Shown here: positions 12,301-20,592 of the stretch, in pieces
Numbering within the stretch: position 1 is the first letter of the stretch
Layout of the letters: each line of letters starts with the position of its first letter
Assembly: GCA_026874595.1 (NCBI GenBank)
Contig: CM049319.1
Span: 1,433,501-1,497,500, forward strand
DNA from: Sipunculus nudus
Taxonomy: Eukaryota > Annelida > Sipuncula > Golfingiida > Sipunculidae
Direction: 5' to 3'
Length of the DNA stretch: 64,000 nt
The notes under the pieces: model-generated
What the model was told of the DNA's origin: nothing
Seen by the model: only the letters and a program-made list of their open reading frames with translations
Database searches by the model: none
Position numbers and translations under genes: made by a program

Positions 12301-15300
12301 TACCTACATTTCAGTTTAATTTTGTTGCATTTCTTGGATAATTAACTATATCTATTATTTCCTTGGTGCTGTCATAGCACTTTTACAAAAGATTGGCCAA
12401 TGCTTGGCCAAGGGTTTAAATGTTGCAATACTGGGACATGAAAATTATTGCAAAATTAAAACCTTCATGAATAGTACCTGTATGGTGAAACTGCAAAAAA
12501 ATGAATCCTCATTAAATAATGTAAAAGGAAAAATCTTAGCATATTGTTTAAAAAGCACTCATACAATGCCAGATAGGTATTAAGCATAATGTGCTGAAAG
12601 GTTACAAAAGACATAAAAATATGTATTCACTTAAAGCAGTTTAAATGATGTACAGTTTTGACATTAAAAGCAGTTTGAGCGACTTACAGTTTTGGTCCAT
12701 TGCAGCCAGTGAGGATTTTTTTAACATTATCGCACTGGCAGCCCCCTCCACACCGCTCGTAGCCGTACACGCTGTTGTGGTAATAGTAGTTGTTCCACAA
12801 CTGGGAACCTGGCGTGTTCCAAAATCCCCAAAACTGGTCATTTCCTGCCAACAGAAAGTAAATCGTACACTGACATTGGTGATAAAGAAATAAGTGACCC
12901 ATGGGTCACGGAGCTCAGCTGATCGTGATTGGACTATAAATGTTTCTCCACTGTGATACTATATCGAGTCAATAAAGCTTAAGAATATCATGGACATGTT
13001 TGGCTATTATAAAGGAATGTAATGTAATATGTGAGTAAATGATAAATGAAATTACCTGACTGATGGATTAATAGAGTAAAATATAGTGGTTTATTTTTTA
13101 TTTATTTAGGAGGGGTTGAAAATTGTGATATATTTGAGCAAATATGAATGCAATGACAGCAGTAATAAGCAGTAGTAGAATGATGATAAGGCTATTTGTT
13201 GAAGGATCTAAAGTGTATGGTAGCCTGCAAGCTTCCAATTTGACAGATATGATGTTATGATTAACTATGCTGATGAAGTGATTTATAAATTTGTGACTGT
13301 ATGACACAATATCTCTTTAGTCTTGACAAGGTACATTATTGTGATGCCCACTATGTCTACATATTACACAATATTGACATAATTTCTGGCATGTACATAG
13401 GTACCTATGGATGAATAGTTATACAAAATATTAAAGTATGAATATATCTGATTCATCTTGTTCTTGCTTACTGAGGCTGACTTTGGGATGGGGTTTGGAG
13501 AAGGGAAAAGTGAGGGCAGCACGAAGGTGGATGTAGAAATATTCTATTGTAATGTTTTTCATTTATATAAGAATATGAAAAGCTAAGAGGAAAGGGGCCC
13601 TCCTACTTGGTTATAGTAAAGTTCTAAATATATGATTGCAAACTAATACTCTGACAAGACTGTCATGAAGAAAAACAGTAAAAGTTTTGAGATACTGTGA
13701 TGCATATGAAAATTTACAGATGGACAGGCAAGTGGACAGAATGGACTTTATTTCACTTTCAAGGAAATAATGCATTTAAGTTTATATATAAGCCTATTTT
13801 TTTAAGCATATCCACTTTTTCCATTAAGAAGTTTTTATCTGAATCATTTTTTTATTTACAGGTTTTGTAAATTTTTAATAAAAAAAACTGAAAATATAAG
13901 TTAAAATATTAGAATTGTTGCAAAAGTTGCAATCATCATATATCCAGAGTGTAGCTCATATTGGGTCATATTATGCAAACACATATATTTTATTATTTTT
14001 AAATCATAAATGTTTAAACTGAATTTAAAAGAAAATAATGCCACAACATGGCATCTACAAGAATATTCCTTGAATCACAATTAAAAAGTTTTGCACATTG
14101 GAGTTTTCAGTACATGCTTAATTTTATTCATCAAAATAAAATAAAAGATTCAGTAAATTTGATAAAATAAAACATCTTTTTAAATAAAGTATACACACTG
14201 TTGGTTGAATGAGGGACAAACAATATCATTGTGCTAATTACTATCCCAGTTTTAATTTATTACTGGAATTAATAGTCAATTTCACACCTGGTGAAGTTTT
14301 TCTCTTCTGAAGTAAGGAATTACTTATCTGATGAACATCCACACTTTCATAGCAATACACCACTTTGTAGACACAATTAAATGTACACTTTAATCATTGT
14401 AACCCTGGTGGTACAATACAAAATCTGAAATGTAGCATAGCCTAGAATAAGAATGAATCAAATACAGAAAATAATAACATTCATCTAGTTTATACACCAT
14501 CTGGGGGGGGGGGGGGGGAGTGCAGGGCAGAGGGGAAGCCTGCTGGTAGTGGCCAAGCTGAGCCAAGGCAAGCTGCCTGGGGTGGGTTACATAATGAAAG
14601 TGAAGGCTGTACTACTAGGTGGGCTAGATGTAAACAACACTTGACATGGTGTATAAAAACCTGAATAAAAGCTATTCTTTCCAATCAATTTCTTTGAAAT
14701 TTCAGATTTTAAAAGATTAAATCCTTATGTATATATGCTGTGAAAATTAAATCAACAGTGCCAAAGTTGGACAAAATTTAAGGTATTGATTTTTTATTTA
14801 TGCTAATAACTTGAAAAATTTGCAAAATTCAGATCTAATTTTTGGTAAACTATTGAATCTTGATTAAATAAAGTTATATTCCTGAAAAAAAGTCTCTAGG
14901 TTCAGCAATTCTCATTTTAGGTGAGTAAATATATTTCCTGATTTTTTTAAAAACTGCATTTTATTTAGGCCCATAACTTCAAAATAATACCCAATACTGA
15001 CCTAATTTTTGGTATTTTAATAGAAAATGTATGAAAGAATGTGAATACTAAATACTAAAGGCAGCCTTGAAGTGTAACAATGGCTTTTTTTTTGGAAATC
15101 AGAGGTTTTTCCTTAATATCTTGAAGGAACGAAGTCCTAATGACCCAATTTTCGGTATGGTAGGAGATTTTGGGGACATCTAAAATTATGTCAACAGCCT
15201 GGGGAGCATAGAGATGTGCACTGAATGACCTACAGTCATCAAAGTGGACTGCTTGACAATGTAAGGGAATACAACAAGAGTCTCCAAAAAATTCAATAAC

Positions 15301-17572
15301 TAGCCTAATTTTGCAGCTTTTATTTTCAAATTTCAGATTTTAACAGAATAAATCCTTATGTGTACATGCTGTGAAAATTAAATCCACAGTACTTACAGGA
15401 AAAAAACGTGCCGTGGCCAAAGTTGGGCAAAATTTAAGTTACCAATTTTATATTGTTGCCAATATTTTAAAAAAATTAACAGATTTTGATCTAATTTTTG
15501 GTATACAATTAAATTTTGATTAATTATAGTTGTATTACTGAAAATAAGTCCCTACCTTTAACACTTTTGGTCTTAAGTGACCAAATATCTTCCTGATTTT
15601 TTTACAAAGTCCATTATGTTTGGGCCCATAACCTTTTTAAATTAAATAATACTGACTTAATTTCTGGCATGTACATAGGAAATATATATAGTAATATTTA
15701 TGGTAAATATGAAGAAAACCAGATAAGTGGTTTTGATATTAGGCAGTCCTGAACTGTAAAAATAGATGTCTAATAAAAAATTGAGGTTTTTCTTTAATAT
15801 CTCAAAGGAATGAAGTCCTATTGACCCAACTTTCAGCATGAAAGGAGATTTTTGGGACATCTAACTGTATGCCGAATTTCAGATTCGTATGTCCAACGGT
15901 GTCGAAACGTGCCAGTCTTACGGACGGACAGACAGACGGACAGACAGACGGACGGAGGAAAGACTATGGACCATGACTATAGCTCAGATGACTTATAGTC
16001 AGCTGAGCTAAAAACCCACCCAAATAAATATAAATATCTGGCATCAGATGTTCCATCTGACATGACCAGGCAATGAGCATACCATATCTAAAACAAACTC
16101 CTCAAGAGTCCTCCCACAGTGGTAATACACAGCAGTCTTTCAAGTTCTCCTTTGTTTAAACCACTGCTTTGATGCAATGTTTTTAGTCTTATTACCAGGA
16201 CTGGCACAGCGTGAGAGCAGGATGACATGGAATTAAAACTTGGGGAGTCAGATGCACAAAGCCATACCACTCTCTCATTGGTCCAATCACAATTGTTTTC
16301 CCTGTGCGACCCCTGGTGGTGAAACCTGGAGAATCTTGCTATACAGAGCAGCAGCTAAAACAAAGGAGACCTGGAATGACTGCAGTAGAACTCTGACTCA
16401 TATATATATATGAACATACAAAATTCCAAAGAAATTATTTACTTCTGATTTATATTCATTATTGCTGACATATTGTACAGTAGCAGTGAAAGTAGACAAA
16501 AAACACAAAAAAAAGATGACACTTCAAGTCAAGTATAAAGTCAAGTGTAAAAAATTGTCCAAGATCTTTAAGCTTCTGATTCACTAGGTTAGAGTAATAA
16601 TGGTCATCTGGAGACTCTATGAACCTGCATTAGTAGTTTTGATTTCCTGTTTTATTTTGCTTCATCCAACTAATAAAACAAGACAAATATTTAAATCTTG
16701 CTTTGACTTGCTGTGATTTACTCCAGTGAAATTATAAGAATTTCACGATCTGGAAAGACTTGTCTGAAAGCTATGTACACTTGAAGTATATATGAAACAG
16801 AGTAGAGCTTGGACCCTTCAGACTGAATAGAACTTCTAGAAGCATTTTACATTTAATGAAAAAGTGAACATTTATTAGTGAAATTGCATTTGGAATTAAA
16901 AACTAAAAAAGACAAAAGCGTATCCCATCATTGTAATTTTTCTCTTTTCCTCAAAAACGTTGAAAATTTTATTCTAATGTATAATTTTTCAATTCAGTTC
17001 TGTAAAAATTAATTTTATCTGTAATTTTAATATAAAATTAAATATAATTTACAGAATAAAAATAATTTTACTAGAATGATCTGATGATGATGTCTCAATT
17101 CGCGAGTACCTTGATGTCATCAACTATTGTAAGCAAACGAAGATATTAACACAGAATCAGCATTAAACATTTAATATGTAATTTTGGTATTAGTATCGTC
17201 TATTTTCAAGAGGAACATATAAAATGGTAATGATTTCTTTTGCCCGAATAAAGTGAATGCCTCAGTTGCCGCTCACTCGTCTGTATAGCTGTAGACCTGA
17301 TAATTAGCGTAAAAATGTCAACACCACGATTAAAGACAGTTTGAATCGCTATTCAAGACAGTTCAGTTAAGGTACAAGACACTTAGTATTATCCCGTCAT
17401 TGTGTCTTGACATGTCTTACACATTTTGTCGAGTGATTTTACCTGTAGCGTAGTTAATCCCGTAAGCGTTATACCGAGTGTTCCAGTACTCCGGGGCCTG
17501 CCAGTTTGGTGTTGCTGGCGCCCCCTGCAGGAGGAACACCAGTGCCAGGAGAGCAAGCCCCGTTAGGCGCAT
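309..17572 (-). CDS. Leucine-rich-repeat protein with signal peptide, 5' part of a multi-exon gene (3' end outside window)
   Basis: Eleven coding exons total 938 nt, about 312 residues: 17572-17443, 12844-12688, 11854-11789, 10775-10701, 10102-10040, 8807-8730, 8305-8237, 7822-7751, 4216-4133, 966-895 and 380-309. All have AG acceptors and GT donors, and phases match throughout. The product starts with a hydrophobic signal peptide. A Trp/Tyr/Asn-rich segment follows, then a C-x3-C-x-C-x9-C LRRNT cap, then nine LRRs of 21-28 residues, one per exon. The exons end two bases into a mostly Leu codon, so each is a symmetric 1-2 module. One-LRR-per-exon structure is known from glycoprotein-hormone-receptor/LGR genes and some other extracellular LRR genes. 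Without the C-terminus the protein could be a receptor or a secreted matrix or adhesion protein. A role in extracellular binding is inferred from the family. No gene symbol is justified. Confidence 0.86.
381..894 (-). other. LRR gene intron without recognisable element
   Basis: AT-rich spacer between the eighth and ninth LRR exons. The two small open frames in it (494-685 plus and 682-894 minus) show no domain and no splice logic. Confidence 0.6.
895..966 (-). CDS. LRR gene exon: eighth LRR
   Basis: 72 nt, acceptor TTATCATTTTCAG, donor CT|GTGAGT. It encodes NLSNNQIDFVQPGALSSILP then LKI-L, a canonical LRR. Its acceptor lies beside the 52-bp minisatellite starting at about 972, whose units contain similar acceptor-like sequence. 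Confidence 0.89.
972..1802. repeat. 52-bp minisatellite, about 16 units
   Basis: The marker GTCTGCATGG recurs every 52 bp from about 996 to 1776. Units are almost identical; I see single changes such as CTACATGG near 1102 and TCTGAT near 1502. On the gene-sense strand each unit reads CATTTTATTTTAG after a CTGAT, resembling a branch point plus acceptor. The array abuts the acceptor of the 895-966 exon. Confidence 0.95.
1801..1826. repeat. (TAA)n microsatellite
   Basis: TAA/ATA triplets directly follow the 52-bp array, growing out of the TAAAATAA end of the last unit. Confidence 0.9.
2128..2239. repeat. Degenerate copies of the 52-bp unit, left of an inserted element
   Basis: Two further diverged units (GTCTGCATGG at about 2162 and GTCAGCATGG at about 2214) lie 330 bp beyond the main array. 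The second is cut at TATCCTAAAA where the 2240-3843 element begins. Confidence 0.88.
2240..3843 (+). mobile_element. Pearl/DINE-like (Helentron-associated) non-autonomous element, copy 1
   Basis: The left end is CGAGGGACCCGTGGGTCAC and then a GCTCACCTGA block. The right end is a perfect-stem hairpin, TAGCTCAG (3812-3819) paired with CTGAGCTA (3835-3842), with a second inner TGACT/AGTCA stem. A G run (2951-2964) and a GACG/GACA-rich stretch just before the hairpin occur at the same relative places in other copies. There is no coding capacity. It interrupts the 52-bp array between TATCCTAAAA and TAAAATGAT with no evident target duplication. That behaviour, subterminal inverted GCTCAGCTGA-type motifs and a terminal hairpin resemble bivalve pearl and fly DINE elements; the class is inferred. 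Confidence 0.75.
3844..3950. repeat. Degenerate copies of the 52-bp unit, right of the inserted element
   Basis: Two diverged units (CTGTCTGCATGACATC, then CTGTCTGTATGACATC) continue the array on the far side of the 2240-3843 insertion. Confidence 0.88.
4133..4216 (-). CDS. LRR gene exon: seventh, long LRR
   Basis: 84 nt (28 residues), acceptor TTTGTTTTACAG, donor TT|GTAAGT. It encodes GLNENLIHSVATHHLSPIAT then GSPNFIH-L. The first half is a normal LRR; the second carries a four-residue extension. Confidence 0.85.
4590..6176 (+). mobile_element. Second repeat family, copy 1, with an internal minisatellite
   Basis: The left side has GCGAACCTGTGCATTGG (4602-4618). The right end has GCATTAGCTCACAGGTTC, so GAACCTGTG occurs as a short inverted subterminal motif. 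The right end is preceded by GGTTAACATACAGAAGAC, which recurs in the neighbouring copy. No coding capacity. Boundaries are approximate. Probably another non-autonomous element of the same general style as the hairpin family. Confidence 0.55.
4985..5545. repeat. About 32-bp diverged minisatellite (CACTGAGTGAACTC motif)
   Basis: The motif GCACTGAGTGAACTCTTGAC, with variants, occurs at about 5017, 5067, 5099, 5131, 5211, 5243, 5476 and 5508. Spacing is often 32 bp and the units are grouped in longer higher-order blocks. It lies inside the second-family repeat. Confidence 0.8.
5860..7560 (+). mobile_element. Second repeat family, further copies with tandem internal paragraphs
   Basis: A paragraph with CTGTAACTCAGCCAAA or CCATAACTCAGC, then CACTGAAC and CATTTGAACAAACTT, recurs near 5868, 6705, 6886 and 7196. 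The right end at 7468-7558 has GGTTAACGTACAGACGACGG and GCATAAGCTCACAGGTTC, matching the end at 6110-6176. This shows at least two element ends in direct orientation, so the copies are nested or tandem. Overlap with the preceding entry reflects uncertain boundaries. Confidence 0.5.
7751..7822 (-). CDS. LRR gene exon: sixth LRR
   Basis: 72 nt (24 residues), acceptor CATTTTTTCAG, donor CT|GTAAGC. It encodes GLSRNKLTYIPTDSLHNMPD then LEY-L. This is the most canonical LRR of the gene. Confidence 0.9.
7823..8236 (-). other. LRR gene intron, nothing recognised
   Basis: Short AT-rich intron. I see no repeat or element. Confidence 0.6.
8237..8305 (-). CDS. LRR gene exon: fifth LRR
   Basis: 69 nt, acceptor TCCTTATTCTAG, donor CT|GTGAGT. 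It encodes ALMDNDIDWIPNNFFSNSKI then KF-L. The L-x-D-N-x-I-x-x-I-P-x-x-x-F pattern is a standard LRR. Confidence 0.87.
8730..8807 (-). CDS. LRR gene exon: fourth LRR
   Basis: 78 nt, acceptor TTTGTGTTTCAG, donor GT|GTAAGT. It encodes RLGHNNIKFFMHNFTIINWP then a Thr run. The 26-residue length and the Val rather than Leu codon at the 3' junction make it the most divergent repeat. The phase still matches. Confidence 0.78.
8808..10039 (-). other. LRR gene intron with unassigned coding-like scraps and a G run
   Basis: It holds a 20-bp G run near 9856-9876 and open frames on both strands between 9377 and 9991. This block is less AT-rich than the flanks. It may be a decayed insertion (old transposon or processed pseudogene), but I recognise no domain and the best frame changes strand and phase. 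Confidence 0.4.
10040..10102 (-). CDS. LRR gene exon: third, short LRR
   Basis: 63 nt, acceptor TTTAATTTCAG, donor CT|GTAAGT. It encodes a 21-residue unit (TIHRTGCRQFPDISNTVVER) ending in the split Leu codon. The F-P-D-I-S-N-T-V-E-x-L half is typical of short LRRs. The extra cysteine is unusual for an inner repeat. Confidence 0.82.
10103..11788 (-). other. Introns flanking the 10701-10775 exon, nothing firmly assigned
   Basis: Both introns are AT-rich. Overlapping small frames occur at 11128-11691 on both strands. The minus one (11533-11276) is hydrophobic but shows no family motif and no splice connection. Confidence 0.45.
10701..10775 (-). CDS. LRR gene exon: second LRR
   Basis: 75 nt, acceptor TTACTTAACAG, donor CT|GTAAGT. 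It encodes ELTELNNMKVIGNNTFAALT followed by NLRM-L. This is a clear LRR with conserved L-x-x-L-x-x-N and an N-x-x-F-x-x-L half. Confidence 0.87.
11789..11854 (-). CDS. LRR gene exon: first LRR
   Basis: 66 nt between acceptor TTCTTTTCAG and donor AT|GTGAGT. With the carried CT it begins Leu-His-Val-Ser and encodes a 22-residue repeat (NKNIVNITDKSFNPSVTE). It matches the LRR pattern of a central N-x-I and a following F. Confidence 0.82.
11855..12687 (-). other. LRR gene intron with a CTCF-like motif
   Basis: AT-rich intron. The only distinct item is CCAGTAGATGGCAGC at 12015-12029, listed separately. Confidence 0.5.
12015..12029 (+). promoter_or_regulatory. CTCF-like binding motif
   Basis: CCAGTAGATGGCAGC fits the bilaterian CTCF core CCASYAGRKGGCRSY at all 15 positions. 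CTCF is known in molluscs. Occupancy cannot be judged from sequence, and such a match can occur by chance in a large genome. Confidence 0.3.
12688..12844 (-). CDS. LRR gene exon: aromatic-rich segment and LRRNT cap
   Basis: 157 nt, with acceptor TGTTGGCAG|GA and donor CT|GTAAGT. The reading frame carried from the previous exon gives an unusual Trp/Tyr/Asn/Phe-rich stretch (NDQFWGFWNTPG, LWNNYYYHNSVYGY). Four cysteines follow in the pattern C-x3-C-x-C-x9-C (RCGGGCQCDNVKKILTGC), typical of the disulfide cap before extracellular LRRs. The other two reading frames that stay open across this exon are shadows. Confidence 0.88.
12891..16011 (+). mobile_element. Pearl/DINE-like element, copy 2 (long, internally duplicated)
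   Basis: The left end is AAGTGACCCATGGGTCACGG with GCTCAGCTGA. The right end is the same hairpin, TAGCTCAG (15980-15987) with CTGAGCTA (16003-16010), preceded by GGACGGACAGACAGACGG. A G run (14503-14518) matches the G run of copy 1. The segment from about 15190 to 16011 closely parallels 3050-3843 in copy 1. Segments 14695-15180 and 15325-15850 are diverged copies of each other, so this copy carries an internal tandem unit. No coding capacity. Confidence 0.72.
16012..17442 (-). other. Remaining intron sequence before the signal-peptide exon
   Basis: AT-rich, with no recognised repeat or gene. The 16088-16270 minus frame has no support. Confidence 0.5.
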
Positions 17573-17602
17573 GCTTACTCGTCTTCCCGCTTCCTGACAC
17601 CC
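17443..17602 (-). CDS. LRR gene exon: 5'UTR end, start codon and signal peptide
   Basis: The exon runs 17602 to 17443. It is preceded on the minus strand by a strong acceptor (a TTTGTTTGTTTCAG-like tract), so an untranslated first exon must lie upstream. The first ATG is 17572-17570 and gives MRLTGLALLALVFLLQGAPA. This is a charged start, a 13-residue hydrophobic core and a small-residue cleavage region. A Trp/Tyr-rich stretch follows (NWQAPEYWNTRYNAYG). The donor is CAG|GTAAAA. The exon leaves one base, G, for the next codon. The upstream in-frame Met in the intron is not needed. Confidence 0.85.
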
Positions 17603-19816
17603 CTGAAACAAACAAAGAGATTTTCAGCTGAAAAATGTATATGGTTGAGATCAGGGCCTTAGGGCAAAATACTGTCCGATACACCCTTTGTTTAGGAAAT
17701 ATTATTTTATTGCATGTTACTTGCTAACATCATTTTATGAAACTCTGGGTCCCAGACAAAATAGTAATTAAAGAAATATGAAGCAATAGTGTTTTTCACA
17801 ACGAAATGCAGACCTCAAGTCTGATGAGAGGTAAAAATCTAGTGTCCAAATCCATGGTATCCAACTTTTGAACAACTATTTCATCATTTTTACCGCAACG
17901 TACAAGGTATATTTATATTTGATTGTGTATGATGTTGTATAAATATTAATTTTGTAAAAAAAAAAATGGGTGATTGTAACTTGTAGTTTTTTTTTTGGAA
18001 AACCATGAATGTGTTTTTCCAAAGCTTTGTCAACTCCGTTACGAGTGTATAGTGGTGACATCTACTGTAGTATAATAAAAATTAATTGTTTAGACGATCA
18101 CATTCACTCTTTCATGTGAACACATACAGAGGAAATGGATGACCATTCTTTGCAATTTTCTTGAATAACCTGCTGTAAAGGTATGTATTTAAATTCTCAG
18201 ATCACCTTTGTTACCCCAATTGCATTAAAAGCATATATATAGAAACTGTTTATATTCATGAGTCCATGACACAACACGGGTTTATCAGTATCTCATCAAT
18301 CATCATATTCATTCCCTTTTAATTCTGTACCATGTGGTGTCTATGGCTGGTCATACATTAAAAATTCATCAACTCTGTTACATCAACTCATGATAAGTAT
18401 GGTACATTTCTTTCCAGACTGGCAAACCACACAAACGTACAAATATTCACATTTTTTCTCCTGGCCTGTTTGAGCCGGGTCCTTTTGGTGGAACGAACTT
18501 TTTTTAATCGCGGCACGGCAAGGGAGCCCCAGACAGCATCGTGGGCGCACATATGTTAAAACGCACCGCCGATGGTATTGTCGCGAAGGGAAAAGATATT
18601 TCTGATGCAAAAAAAAAACCTGTATGATATTTTGATTGACAGTAGAGCAACTTCTGTGGATTTTCACTACATTCCTGAAACCGAAATTCTGAAAAAAAGA
18701 GAGAATACTGAAATATATACTCCTGCAGCCAAAAGCATCATGAAAGATTATCAAGTCTGGTTTTGACAATAATAAGATTACTACCAGAGTTCTTGGCTGT
18801 TTCTGCCTTTGGCCAACCTTGTGCTCATGTTATAATGGAAAGGAAATGTCGCTATCCAGTCAGCTTGAAGAATCAGTTTGGCTTATCTTTGTGGTACACT
18901 TACGACAAAATCATTGCCATTACAGCTGATCCAGAACATAAATCTAAAAGACAGGTAACTCTATATATTACAACCTGGAAGCAGTGCTTGACTTACATAG
19001 GCTAGTACCACGTTAGCTGTCCATGAACACTGACATGCTAGCTGCAAGTGGGTTGCCAATACTGGCAGCTGTAGCTGTATGAGTTTTTTATTCAGGAAAT
19101 TCATCATGTATTAATATTGTATGTTCCATGTTACTGTTAGTGTTGCACCTGTTTTTATGAGAGAAGAACATTCATACTGCATCTGTTCAATATATCAAAG
19201 TAGAATAAAAAGTTATAGACTTGTAATCTTCCTTTTTATTAAAAAAAACAATGTTACTAGACATAGACAAGAGTTTGTTTCGTTGTACTGCTTTACTTTT
19301 TTATTCTGGTAATTTCAATAGTTTGTTAAGATTATTTTAAAAGTTTTCCATTGAAGAACAGTTATCAACTCCGTTACAATTAAGATGTTTTTTTAAAGTT
19401 CTCGTCTGCATCTTACAAAAATAGATTTACTGAAGGTGATAAGGAGTTCGTGCAAAGTTATATTCGTCATAAAATGTCTAAGAAAATAAAGAACAAATGG
19501 TGGCCATATGGTATGAGAAGATGTGTCCTTGACACAGCGTCACATTAGTGAAACGAGAACGGTAAGGTTATATTCAAGTTAACAACTCCGACTTCCATTT
19601 TATTGTTTTCTAGAATCATTGTTTTTTATAAACTATAAGAGTTCTGTTTTTGGTTATTGCTGATATTTTTATTAATTTGATTGTTTAATTTATTACAACT
19701 GTTCGAATAATAATATAAAAAATCAACTCCGTTTCAGATAGAGATCTTCGAAGCCTTAGTTAAATTTTACTTTACATAAATTCATACATAGGACGGTGTA
19801 AAGACCAACCAGCAGC
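17603..19816. other. Upstream of the LRR start exon, including an unassigned coding-like patch
   Basis: This must contain or lead to the untranslated first exon of the LRR gene, whose acceptor ends at 17603; I cannot place that exon. The dodecamer CAACTCCGTTAC or a near match recurs at 18031, 18370, 19366 and 19724. The patch 18560-18960 is listed separately. Confidence 0.45.
18572..18960 (+). pseudogene. Unrecognised broken coding-like sequence
   Basis: An ATG at 18572 opens a 64-codon frame rich in charged and helix-forming residues (for example FHYIPETEILKKRENTEIYT) that stops at 18766. Coding-like composition continues downstream in shifted frames to a donor-like AAAGACAG|GTAACT near 18954. 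I recognise no family. It could be a decayed gene, a transposon remnant or chance. Confidence 0.22.
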
Positions 19817-20592
19817 TACTCATGTGTTAGCTGGTGGATATAATTAATTCAAACGGGCATAAATATATAGGTTAAGCTTAATTTGTCCAGCCCCTTTGAA
19901 CCCCAGAAGCTACGATCCGTGAATTCCAGCAAATAAAGTGTTAAACATAAATAACAATGATGGAATCCTATCAAGAAGTATATTTACCTTTCTTTAGAAT
20001 TTTTCATAAACCTATTTTTTGTAGAATAATCAATGGAAGTACAGCTTTTTATATGTATTATCAATGAACATATTGAAAAAAAAGGCTTGGAACTGAGTGA
20101 TCATTGCTGTTTTTATAAGTATTTTCACCCGTCGAAACGAGGTTGGTACAAGTGAAAACAATTTGTTGTTGTTGTTGTTTCAAAAGCCTAGCGTATCAAA
20201 TCTTACTCATGTGTTAGCTGGTGGATATAATCAATTCAAACGGGCATAAATATATAGGTTAAGCTTAATTTGTCCAGCCCCTTTGAACCCCAGAAGCTAC
20301 GATCCGTGAATTCCAGCAAATAAAGTGTTAAACATAAATAACAATGATGGAATCCTATCAAGAAGTAAATTTACCTTTCTTTAGAATTATTCATAAACCT
20401 ATTTTTTGTAGAATAATTAATGGAAATACAGCTTTTTATATGTATTATCAATGAACATATTGAAAAAAAAGGCTTGGAACTGAGTGATCATTGCTGTTTT
20501 TATTAGCATTTTCACCCGTCGAAACGAGGTTGGTACAAGTGAAAACAATTTGTTGTTGTTGTTGTTTCAAAAGCCTAGCGTATCAAATCTTA
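19817..20592. repeat. 387-bp direct tandem duplication (two copies)
   Basis: 19817-20203 is repeated at 20204-20592, starting TACTCATGTGTTAGCTGG and ending ATCAAATCTTA. I count roughly eight differences (about 2 percent). Both copies carry a (GTT)n-like tract near their end. No element termini are visible, so this looks like a local duplication. Confidence 0.93.

Noticed and set aside
12641-12893. Open frames in other phases over the LRRNT exon
   Set aside because: Only the frame giving the C-x3-C-x-C cap fits both splice sites and flanking phases.
18383-18769. 128-codon minus-strand frame
   Set aside because: Cys/Phe-rich composition with no motif, and it overlaps a more protein-like plus-strand frame.
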